Below, one piece after another: positions 34,101 to 43,885 of a DNA stretch of 64,000 nt. Each line of letters starts with the position of its first letter. Positions within the stretch are counted from its first letter, which is position 1. A program made the position numbers and the translations under genes. Origin of the DNA: Opisthocomus hoazin (Eukaryota > Chordata > Aves > Opisthocomiformes > Opisthocomidae); the NCBI RefSeq assembly GCF_030867145.1, contig NC_134428.1:22733537-22797536 (forward strand), read 5' to 3'. Below the pieces are notes generated by a model. That model was not told the origin of the DNA and ran no database searches. It saw only the letters and a program-made list of their open reading frames with translations.

Positions 34101-37100
34101 AGCATTTAGGACAGTTTTAGTGTCCGAGAGGTCAAATACCACGGTGTGAGGCTTGTGTGTCTGTGAATAAACAAAAGTTGGCAAAAGACCAGTTCAGGGC
34201 ATGCTGAATCTGCTGTATGTTCACAGTTGTGATGGGATGTCCCAGCTCTGGGAGCACAGAAGCAGGGCCATCCAAGCCTTGTGCAGTTAGGGTGCAGCAG
34301 TCCTGTTTGGTAGGAACACACGACAGAAGCAGGTTGTGCTCTTGTCTTTACTGTTCCTGGAGCCTGTTACTTATACCAGAGCCTAGGAAAGGGGCAAGTG
34401 AGATCTTGCTCAACTGCTAAAGTTTGCTATTGTCTTACTAAAGAAAACACATCTGAAATAGCAAAAAATCTAACCCATATGTCTTCTTCAGAAGCCAGGA
34501 ACACCTTTCTTAGCCACTGTCAGCAGAACTAGACATGGTAAATAAAAGTCAACAGAAGGAAAGTCACTTTCCCAGATTCAGTATGTGACGCACAAATGCA
34601 AGGGGGTCTGGGCACTCTGCACTCTCATATGCTTTCACCTCCATTACAAGGCAAGGAGTCTTTCAGTTGGCTTCTTTTTGTAGGGTTTTTACAAGATACA
34701 ACACGTCAGCTCAGTGTGCTCCTACAGCACTATCTATCCCTCACCACAGAGTTGCATTTTTCCTATTGCTCAACAGAACAACCCACAAGCAATTCTGTAA
34801 CTGCTGTAGTAACACAAACAGAAATCCCAGCTGCACGAGACAACAAGCCTTGCCTCCTCCCAGACTTACATTCTTCCGGTGATTGGTCATGGTAGAAAGC
34901 TGCTGCACCAGGTCTTTGAGTTTCTCGCTGTCTCTGCCGCAGAGCACCAGCTTGGAGCCAGCTGCATGGAAGGCTTTTGCACATTCTTTGGAGGAAGCAA
35001 GGAAGAGAGAAAAGTAGACATTTGAATGCCAGAGACAAATAGCAAATCCACAGCGTACCTGGTGACAGGCGAAAACTTCTTTTAGCTGATGAGGTCTAAG
35101 GTGGCTTTATCACTCCTGAACCATAGGCTCACTTACGGTGACGTCACAGCAAGGAGCCATTTTCCTGGGACTTTGCCAGACACGTGACAGCGGTGAGGTG
35201 GCTGCTGTGTTCACAGTTACTGTGCTGGTTATGCAGTTATCGTGCTGTTTACGCATCCGCTCCCATCAACCTGAATTTGCCTGTGCCTCTTCATTTTGGA
35301 CTATATGCCCCTCTTAAAAGGGACTACAGCTACCTTGCATAGGTCATCTAATGCAGCAGGGCCTGGTCTGAGGAGTCCCAGTTTTAGTGAACACCTCCAA
35401 AAGTTTCACAAGCCTTGGAGCTAATGGCTTCATCAAGGTGGTCCTCTTCATCAGGAAAAAGCTGAAGAAGGGATGCCATGCTATTGTCCTCCTTTCAGTG
35501 CTACCAGCTGCTGAGGCAATCGCACGTTCTTCTACCCTACCCCGCTGGGATCCAGTGAGACAAATTGCTTATTTGTGCAGGAGATGACAGTGGATGGTAA
35601 TGAAGGGTGTTTAAGAACACAGTAATTAGAGGTGGTCTAGTATATTAATGACTGGGAGTGATGGGAATAGTGTAAGATCTTGGCAGTGAGCCAATAAGGG
35701 AGGAAACTTCACTGTACAGCGGTGGAAATCACCACACCCAACACCACACAGCGCTTCGCCTGCCCGGCCTGTCGCAGCTGGAAGGTCTCTCTCGAGAAAC
35801 CAGTTCTATCTCGTCCCGGTGTGAAATACAAATTCTTTCACTGCTACCAGCTCTTTGATTCTGACAGGCAGAGAGGACCATTTCACCTCCTTTGGCCATT
35901 CAGTTACTGAACACCCCGATCCGAAAGGACAAACCCACATGCGAAGACAGCATCAATTTAAGCTCGATTTGTTCCACAAATGTATTCATCCTAATGAAAG
36001 GCCTTGACTACAGAGAGCACCTTATCTTCCCTTCAGGAAGCTTTTAAAGCAATTATAGAAATCAGAATTAGAGAATATATCCAAAGAACAAATTTTTTGG
36101 GTAAAAAAAAATACTGTGTTTTTATTTAGAAAAATATACTCACTGGTGTTAATGTTGCCAAGAGTTTGAATTTAGAACGGATGGATTTGTACCGCAAGAG
36201 AAAAGGTACCTTAGTGTGGAGGTGAGAGGCGGGGAGGAGGAGTGGGAAGTATGGCAGGGTACCTGGAAATACAGCACACATGAATGCAGAACACCCGTTC
36301 TGGGAATTTTTAGAGAAACAATCTGACTTTTCAGGATTTAGAGGAAATACCCCCGACAGTACGAGAATAGTATAACTTGTTCCTTACTTTGGTGAGCTCC
36401 AGTCTATACAGCATGATTAAAATGTTCCTCAACAAATTTTGAGACTTTCTTGCATCAGGGTTTGTGCTGGCTATAGTTATAACTGATAGGGCTGTGCAAG
36501 CTCTGTCTCTCAAAATTCAGAGCAATGGGAACTTTCTGCTCATTACTGCTTTATTCCAACAGGTGCCCCTTCCACAACCCCCTGCTTGTCCTGCCACTGG
36601 CGCCCTTCTCTCGGTACCTACCTTTTCCCAGGCCAGAGGTAGCCCCTGTGATCACGACCACTGCTTCCTGGAGGTAAGCTCGCATCCGCATCCACTGCAG
36701 TAGCCGAAAAAGGCCGAAGATCCCCAAGCTGCCAAACAGCAGCGGGATGATCACTGTGCTTGTGAGATCCATGAGTTTTCCTTTCTGAACGCTCTTCCTA
36801 GAGCCACAAAGTGAAAGGAAACAGACCGTTTCACCATCAGGAAAATTAGCAGAGGCTTGAAAACTAGGGAAGTCCTTTATCTTAACCCTGCCTTAGACCA
36901 CCAGTAAACCGAATCCCATACAGAGGTATCTTCAACAGATTTCCTCATCCCTTTATTTAGACCTGCAAAAGTTGACATCAGTACCCAATTTTAAGCATTT
37001 AAATGCTAATCTGAACGTCCCAGCAGGACACTTGGCCTTGGATCTTGTCAGCTGTCATGTAACAAACTTGGGTTCAGAGATGCTGTTCCCACATTTTGCT

Positions 37101-40100
37101 CTAGATGCACTCTCCTGTACAACGTGTATTTAGAGTGAAAGCTCCTCCAGGCTGGGATACATCTCTGCTTTCTTCTGATTGTAATAACACCTCTTAGATG
37201 TCTCTAGAACAGCCCGTACCACAGTATCCACATGCCATACACCAGTTACTGTGTATGATCCCAGATGTATACAAGCCAATCTGTCTTCTGGAGGCTCGGA
37301 GTAAGTTTTCTCCCTGAGCACTTTATTTGCTTAATGCACTGAAATCTGTGCTTCCATCTCCAGTGTCTTTCACCACCTGTTAGCAGAGACAAGTTGTCTG
37401 ATTTAAATGAACCACATGTCTAATCTGGTAGGCTAAAGCCCACATTCATGCTCTTTACTTTTATGCCAACGTTAATTGTGCAGTTTAACAGCATAAACCT
37501 GTGCTCTGATATGCTGAAATTAAACCTGTGAATGAAACCCAAGCTAAAGGTTTGGGCTTTAAAAGTAGGCTAGAGACCAAGCTCATCCTGGATTTGGATT
37601 CTGATACCAATGCATAGCCCTAATCTCCTTGCTAAGCCATTGCCTTCAAGGGAGTAGTTTATGTTACAGCTTACTACATGGCCAAAAAGTAAGTGATACT
37701 TCTGCTGTCAAAAAGGTCACTGATTTTCCCACTGTGTCTACCCCCAAGCTTTTATGCTTGATGTCACAGTAAAGTCAGTTACAACCCCTTCCTGGAATCT
37801 ATACAACCGTTGGGTCGTACATGAAGTCGAAACCAAATATTAGTGTATCTTCCCTGTTGTGCAGATAGAGTTTGAATTCTTGCAAGATAGGCCTTTACCA
37901 GGAAGATACTGGAAAGGGCACACAACTCATTCACTACTTCAAACAAAAGGACAGCATGAGAAGCAGTAAACAAGAGGTAACTAATAACGCTAAGCCAGAA
38001 TTCAGTGTCATTAAGTAGGACTGAGCTTGTATGGAGCTGAAGGCTCTACATGCCGTGGAACAGAGCTAATGTGGAAAATGTCAGGCTCTTCCAGATTTCC
38101 AGCAGGGCCTTGGACAGAATTCCTCAAGTAGCTGGTCAGTGAACAGACTGGCTTGCTGAAAGAGTAGTGAACTGTATAAAATAAGTATTTCTGGAGGTAT
38201 AGCTAGAACACAATAAAATAACGCATAAAGATAGCTGAGCTAGCTCTAAATGCACTTGACAAGGTCTAAAAATAAAACCATCAAGGTAATACACAACTCT
38301 TCTCGGGGTACTACGGAGCTTCCCACTCCTGAGCTAACTCATGTATCTAGAGTCCGTCCCTGTGTAATACACCGCGCGTAATGCAGCTGGACATGCAGGC
38401 CGCAAGCTCCCCTGGGCGTAGGGAGTTTGCCCAGAGTGGGAAATCGGAAACCCAAAAGGAGGATTAAACTCATTCCATTGCAAAGCAGCGCATGAGCGCA
38501 GCAACCAGTTGCTCAGAGCAGCGCCTCGTTCCTCCCCCTCTTTGGGCTGAGTGCACACAGAGGGCACATTTTGTACTGATTTACAGCAGAGGACTGCTAG
38601 AGTTGTTTTAATGTAAGAGTGCGTCTTGCCCCTAAAACAATTCCTGGGAAAGAGCTGTTTAGACACAAGGGCACTGGCCTTCGTTAGGCTGGATACGCAG
38701 GAGGTGCTGCTGACTGGTTCCTGTTCAGCTTGTCATTTAAAGCAGCTGCCCTCTTTATGTCGTGTGTGTGTGTGTCCCCCCTTTTTTTTTTTGCTCTAAA
38801 GGTCTCTTGAGATTCAGAAGATGAGATGTGGGCAGGGACAACAGGCTCTGTGCTGACACTGAGCAGCGTGGCTTACAGGACATTTTGGAATAAAAAATCT
38901 TCAGCTCCGATTTAGGACCTTTTGTTATTTCCAAAGTGGGAGCTGGCAGGTGGAGTGGCACTTCCCCTGTGAGCCCAGGTTGGAGCTGAGGCATTTTAAA
39001 AATCTGGCCCTGACCAGCTTTGCTTCTGATTTCAGTAAAACGCAGACAACGGGGTAAAGCAGATAAAAAGGTAACTGGGAAGACAGGGCCTTTCTGACAG
39101 CTTTTCTAACTGATCCACACCAGGAGATGGGAGGGAGTCCCACGTGTGATTACAGCGTGGTTCTTTCACATTCTTTGGCAAAAATAAAGGTTGACTTTGC
39201 AAGGACTGAACCCTCTGCCACAGGGGCTGGTGGAAAAGAGTCCCCAAGCCTACCAACTAAAAGCTAACCATGTTTTGGTCATGTAGCATCCATTGCTCAT
39301 CACTATGAACCAGTTATGCCTGCTTAACTTATTCCTTAATCATACCCCTTATTCATCTACTTTCCAAACAAAGAAGGTCTGCCTTTTATCCTTTTTTCAT
39401 TTGAAAAGTCTTTCCTAGCCTTTTATTGTCTGTCTTTCCTCCTCCCCTCCCCCCCCCCCCCCCCCTATTCTGTACAGGAACTGGGCAAATTACCCAGTCT
39501 CTGCCCACAGGTTGCAGCAAGCCATGCACCCAGTCAGCAGCAGCAACCCACCTTGCAGCTCCCAGGCTAGAGCATGAACCAGCAGGTGACTCCCTCCGAT
39601 AGATGGGAAGGGGAAATATGGGATGGGGAAGAGAAAGACTGGATGAAGGAGGGGAGCAAGAGAGAGAGGGACTAGCTGATCAGAGATGTAGACCCTTTTT
39701 TATTAGGGCATACTGTTGCAGTACCTTCTTCCAAGGAATGTACTCAAATGGCCCCTTAAAAAGAGCCCTCAACAAAGAAAATGTCAGTTCAGTCAGGCTG
39801 GAGAAAGAGGACAACCTAGCTGAACCAAATTGTTTTGGAAAGAAGACAGAATTCCTGTAGCACTTCAGACCTTCAGCAACAAGGTTTTCTTTAATTTCAT
39901 AGACCAGCTTATATCACAAAGCCATGAGTCCTTATTTTAGCTTGTCATATTGAACATGCTATAAAAAATCATTGACAAAATAAATATCAGTGGAACAAGA
40001 GAGCATGGAAATCGGCTCAAGCCATACTGCAGTCATGTTCACCAACATCCATCTTATGGAGCCCAGTGCCAGGCTACTGGCACAACAGGGTGGGAGTGAA

Positions 40101-42998
40101 GTTCTGTTCACTTTTCAGGGTTATTTGGTGGAAAGGCCAAAGGAAAAAATTGCTGCAACCCAAATAAGAAGTTATATTCTGTTCAATATTAGGGTTATTT
40201 GCTGCAAAAGCCAGAGGTAAAAACAGCTGCAATCTAAAGGAGAATGAGATCATAGACTAAAAAGACTTGATTCACACCAGCTAACATGCTAAGTTGCAAG
40301 AGAAAGGCTGGGAGAAGACGACAAAAAGCATAAAACCCAACTTAAGATAGATAACACTGAAGAAGCTAAGGACATCCCAGGGCAGCTAACGCCATGGCAC
40401 ATTAAAAACATGGGGGAGGGCAGGGAACACACGGGATTCCACACCAAATTCGAGATGAACTGGGTATCCTCAGACCTCCTGCTCAAAAGTCTGAGACCCC
40501 ATGATCACCTTTGCTCACAAATTTGGCTATTAACTCCGGAAAAAACCTGTTAATAATTCTTGACAATGTTTATGACACCAGATTACGAGCAGTGGCTTCT
40601 CTCCTGCAGATACTTGGTTCAATAAAGTCCCGTAACTGTCACTTCTCCATCTCAAAAGGCAGGATGGGAACATGCAGGTTATCAGACAGCAGAAATAGGA
40701 ACACTGATAACGTCCGCAAATACAGGCGATTGGAAACTTTTTGAAAGGCTTACCATGAAATACATCACACATACCCATTTTTAAAAAATCTTCCCCTTGA
40801 AACAAAAACTGGATGTTATCCTGTAAAAGCCAGGACAATGATTTCCAAAGGAACAAGGATCTTAGTTAATAAGGTCAAGAGCGCAGCAAAGGCAGCAAAG
40901 GTGAGATGGAGCCCTAAAAGAAACTAAAACATGGTCGTTTCCCTAAGCAACACCTATTCTCCTGTAGCTTCAGCCACCTAGAATCACATTGTCCTTTACA
41001 CGACAAATGTCAGCAATGGGGAGGCTATTTTCAGAAATCAAAAGGTGTCATTTAAAAGGTGAGGGGATAAAAAGAAGGGAAAAAAATCATTTTTTTTCCT
41101 AAGGAAGCCCTTGTGCAGAATCACAGCGGCTCTAAGCTTGATTAGGTACCGACTTTAGTCTGAAGAAAGCACAATATCCTACCTTTGGAAAGAACTCACT
41201 TGCCAGTGACTCTGTGAGCTGGTGTCTCCCTCTGGTCTTTTAACAGGACAGACCTGACTTAAATTTGGAAGTGGCAGCAGGCCAAGCAAAGGCGCTCTGT
41301 CCAATGCTAGCACAGCCAAGAACTGCCTCTAAAAACAAACCTCAGGAACACGGTCTGTGACCTTTGAAAGGGGGGGGGGGGGGGGTGTCATCTAACCCCC
41401 AGATTAAATAGATAGAGGCGAACTCAACATGATACGAAACTTACTATGACCCTCTGATTATTTCTAGTACTAAACAAATGATTTCTGGTATTGAATCCAG
41501 AACATCCATCAGGACCAGTGTGAGTCTTTCCACACTCTAGATGGAAAAAAAAGGCAACTTGTGGATCAGTTGCAATTCTCTATTACCGTAATTAGTTTTG
41601 GGGCATACGCTGATGTTACAGCGCACACCCTAAAAGGGGTATCATGCTAATTAAAAGAAAACAAGACTTTTCATTTCTTCCCTTAGGATTCTTGAGAACT
41701 TTGCGTGCTGTGAGTGGCCAGATGAGTTTCTCATCACACTCCGCATCACAAGCCGGTACTCACTGGGGAAATGGGCATTCCCTGCAGCAGAGCAAATTCA
41801 CTAAATCCTTATAAGCCATTTTGACAGGGAGAAAAGCGAGCGTTACTTGCATTTTGTATCAGCTAAAGTTTTACTGACCCACCTGCTTTGGAAAGAAACT
41901 GAAATCAAATTTACAGACATCTAAGCTAGGGGGAGGGGGGAAGTCACATAGCATTGTCTGTTAAATCTGGTGGTAACTTCTCTGATGCACAAATCCCCCT
42001 AAACGGTAAGTTAAACTTCAAAACCCACATTCATATCCCAACGAGAAAAAACAATGACTATATTAATTCAAACAACTGAATTATTGAAAGGCCACTGTAC
42101 ACTTACATGCTTACATCATCAGGTTTTGTTCCAAAGTTTCTAAACAGAAAATAATGTAAAAAAATACACTGAGGTCATTAGAAACCGTGAAACTCCAGAG
42201 GAGTGTGGGAGCTGGATGGAGCTCCTCACTACGATACAACCCTTTCAGTCAGAGACAGAGGAGGGGCTGAGGAGAAGGAATACAATAACCCAGCTGAAAT
42301 TCTCCAAAGAAATGACGGCAGCTGGCCTGGGGAAGGGTGCCACAAAAGCACAACGTGCCGGTAGCTGGCAGGGCTCATTGCAAGTCACTGGCAACAACCA
42401 GCAGGCGCCTGGGCTTTGCCGAGGGGTGGGTCACGCTCAGCTGTAAGATCTGGAATTAACTTTTCTGGTGCGATTTGAACAAGCTGCCGCTTCAGGTGCG
42501 TTACTTGAAGCCACATCCAGGAGCACTAGCTGCTGCACCTCAGAGCCACTCAGCGGCACCCCGCCTGTTGTTACGCAGAACAGCCACCTCCCCTCGCGGT
42601 ACCAGGAAGGCGGGGGGGGGAACGCGTTTCTAGCACCCAAAAAAACCCAGACTGGGGTTAAGAAATCGTCACCTCGCAGACCTCGCCGCCGCTTCTCTTC
42701 AGCCACCGGCTGCGTTCCCCACCCTCCCGCCCGCCAATGCTCTGCTGGGGCCTGGGCCGCGGACAGAGGCGAAGCAAAGCGGCGAAGAACGGAAAGGTTG
42801 TCTGGGCCGGAGGGGAGGATGCCGCAGCCATTCACCAACCCGGCCGCCGCCGGAGCACCGTGCGGAGGGAGGGCCGGCGGCAGCGACGAACGGCGCGCTC
42901 GGGAGCCCGGCGCGGCGCGGCGCGGCCCGGCCCGGCCCGGCCCGGTCCTGCCCGCCCCTCACCTCAGCCGGGCCCTACCTGCCCACCGCCGTCACCAT
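30971..42998 (-). CDS. DHRS7B: DHRS7B, dehydrogenase/reductase SDR family member 7B (7 exons)
   Basis: Membrane-anchored short-chain dehydrogenase/reductase, also known as PexRAP. In mammals it is reported as the acyl/alkyl-dihydroxyacetone-phosphate reductase of ether-lipid synthesis at peroxisomes and ER. Seven coding exons (42998-42979, 36797-36622, 34985-34870, 34160-33950, 33261-33169, 31680-31528, 31176-30971) sum to 975 nt and 324 aa (human 325). A hydrophobic anchor spans about residues 22-42. The Rossmann motif TGATSGLG is at 57-64, NNAG at 140-143, catalytic Ser at 193 and YAASK (Y206, K210) 13 residues later, the classic SDR spacing. The C-terminus is basic ([13 protein letters not shown]). 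All six introns are GT-AG and preserve frame. It is convergent with TMEM11. No defect is seen. Confidence 0.96.
31177..31527 (-). other. DHRS7B intron 6
   Basis: A 351-bp GT-AG intron. Nothing else is recognised. Confidence 0.8.
31528..31680 (-). CDS. DHRS7B: DHRS7B coding exon 6
   Basis: Encodes [20 protein letters not shown] through TADGSRYG (residues 206-256), with the catalytic Tyr206 and Lys210 and the SPGYIQTNL segment. The acceptor is TTTTTCAG and the donor is GGAG|GTGAGA. Confidence 0.96.
31681..33168 (-). other. DHRS7B intron 5
   Basis: A 1.49-kb GT-AG intron. It contains a small tandem duplication of CCACCGTGACTGCCA (about 32288-32317). No gene or repeat family is recognised. Confidence 0.7.
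33169..33261 (-). CDS. DHRS7B: DHRS7B coding exon 5
   Basis: Encodes [20 protein letters not shown] to IPFRSA (residues 175-205) with catalytic Ser193. The acceptor is TTTTGCTAG and the donor is GCAT|GTAAGT. Confidence 0.95.
33262..33949 (-). other. DHRS7B intron 4
   Basis: A 688-bp GT-AG intron. Open frames on both strands across it (up to 167 codons on the plus strand) have no recognisable domain and are judged random. Confidence 0.7.
33950..34160 (-). CDS. DHRS7B: DHRS7B coding exon 4
   Basis: Encodes [16 protein letters not shown] through [14 protein letters not shown] (residues 105-174), including the structural NNAG motif. The acceptor is TTTATTCACAG and the donor is AAAG|GTACCG. Confidence 0.95.
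34161..34869 (-). other. DHRS7B intron 3
   Basis: A 709-bp GT-AG intron. Nothing else is recognised. Confidence 0.75.
34870..34985 (-). CDS. DHRS7B: DHRS7B coding exon 3
   Basis: Encodes [20 protein letters not shown] through TMTNHRKN (residues 66-104). LCGRDS is the strand that determines NADP(H) preference in SDR enzymes. The acceptor is CTCCAAAG and the donor is AAT|GTAAGT. Confidence 0.93.
34986..36621 (-). other. DHRS7B intron 2
   Basis: A 1.64-kb GT-AG intron. Nothing is recognised beyond short A/T runs. Confidence 0.7.
36622..36797 (-). CDS. DHRS7B: DHRS7B coding exon 2
   Basis: The acceptor TGGCTCTAG is followed by G AAG AGC. The exon encodes [20 protein letters not shown], the membrane anchor, and [14 protein letters not shown] with the cofactor-binding glycine motif. 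The donor is G|GTAGGT. An ATG at 36772 inside it could start a shorter form lacking 15 residues. Confidence 0.95.
39449..39465. repeat. Poly-C run
   Basis: Pure C stretch of about 17 bases after a CT-rich approach (CCTCCTCCCCTCC). The length may be unreliable in the assembly. Confidence 0.85.
40098..40245. repeat. Diverged two-copy tandem repeat
   Basis: Two adjacent units of about 70-75 bp share the order GAAGTT..TTCTGTTCA, then AGGGTTATTTG, AAAGCC or AAGGCCA, GCTGCAA and AAAGGAGA-like blocks. Unit 1 is about 40098-40167 and unit 2 about 40168-40245. By eye they are roughly three-quarters identical. Confidence 0.7.
41370..41385. repeat. Poly-G run
   Basis: Pure G stretch of about 16 bases in DHRS7B intron 1. 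It is a potential polymorphic or misassembled homopolymer. Confidence 0.85.
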
Positions 42999-43385
42999 GG
43001 CCACCGCCGGAAGTGCCCGGGAGCTGCGCGCATGCGCCCGAGGCGCCGCGGGCTTTCCGCCAATCAAGGACCGCTCCTTCGCCACGCGAACCGGAAGTGG
43101 ATGCCGGAGGGCGGCCTGCTCTCGCCGGTCCGCCCGTAAGTGCCGCCCGGCCGGGGAGCGGCGGTCCCAGGTCGGGGTTCCGCTGGGTGGGTCTGTGTTC
43201 TGCTGCCGGTGGCTGGGCCTTCCCCGCGCAGAGCGGGGTCTGTGGCCGTGGGCCGGGCCTGCAGCCCTCGGTACGGGTGCGGCTTGCCCCGTGCCTCCGG
43301 CCAGGGCCGCCTCCGGCCGCCTGACTGACCCCGCGGGCAGGGAGCGCCCAGCCTGCTGCCCCCGGGGCGAGGGAGGGACAGAAAT
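42600..43385 (-). promoter_or_regulatory. DHRS7B: DHRS7B CpG-island promoter
   Basis: Dense CpG island over the first coding exon. Upstream of the start (higher coordinates) lie an ETS-type CCGGAAGTG (43007-43015), a perfect NRF1 palindrome GCGCATGCGC (43028-43037), a CCAAT box (43060-43064, plus strand) and a second ETS site CCGGAAGTGG (43091-43100). This is a typical TATA-less housekeeping promoter and may fire in both directions. GC-rich open frames across it are not called. Confidence 0.72.
42979..42998 (-). CDS. DHRS7B: DHRS7B coding exon 1
   Basis: Twenty coding bases give MVTAVG and two bases of Arg7, followed by the donor AG|GTAGGG. Length and phase equal the mammalian first coding exon (MVSPATR). 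The start context GGCCATGG is strong. Because the exon is so short, it is identified by phase, position in the CpG island and alignment, not by content. Confidence 0.8.
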
Positions 43386-43633
43386 GGGGAAGGGGGGGAG
43401 GAAATTGGATTAAGGGGGGGGAGCAGCTTGGCTTCGCCAGACCCCGGCAGCTGAGGCCAGTGGTCACCCTCGGCGGGAAGGCACGGGAATGTGGCTGCTC
43501 CTCAGCGGCTGGGCTGGGCGGGCAGCGTCCGTGGCTCGTTTTAGGGGAATCTCCTGTGATGACCAGTTTGCCCTCGGAACAGGATCTGCGAGGAGCTCAG
43601 AAGACCTCCCGTCTGCAGTGGTCATTAGCTGAT
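43386..43633. other. Intergenic, DHRS7B CpG island to CR1
   Basis: Short GC-rich shoulder. Nothing is recognised. Confidence 0.5.
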
Positions 43634-43885
43634 TAACGGGCACAAACTGAAGCAGAGGAAGTTCCAGCTGAACATGAGGAAGAACTTCTTCACTCTGAGG
43701 GTGACGGAGCCCTGGCCCAGGCTGCCCAGGGAGGCTGTGGAGTCTCCTTCTCTGGAGATATTCCAGACCCACCTGGATGCGGTGCTGTGCAGCCTGCTGT
43801 GGGTGACCCTGCTTGGGCAGGGGGTTGGGCTGGGTGACCCACAGAGGTCCCTTCCAACCCCAAACATGCTGGGATTCTGTGATGT
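43634..43885 (+). mobile_element. CR1 LINE fragment, 3' end
   Basis: On the plus strand, starting near GGGCACAAACTGAAGCAG, it reads [40 protein letters not shown] and the CR1 tail with GGATTCTGTGATG at 43873-43885. It is strongly 5'-truncated (about 250 bp) and near-identical in content to the minus-strand copy at 5218-5526. No clear target-site duplication is seen. Confidence 0.93.

Larger units (their letters stand above)
36798..42978 (-). other. DHRS7B intron 1
   Basis: A 6.2-kb GT-AG intron. It holds a 17-bp poly-C run (39449-39465), a 16-bp poly-G run (41370-41385) and a diverged two-copy tandem repeat (40098-40245). The 5' end lies in the CpG island. No retroelement or RNA gene is recognised. 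Confidence 0.65.

Noticed and set aside
42468-43467. Open frames of 130-220 codons across the DHRS7B CpG island
   Set aside because: GC-rich DNA has few stop codons. Frames are open on both strands at once and the encoded R/P/A-rich text has no domain.
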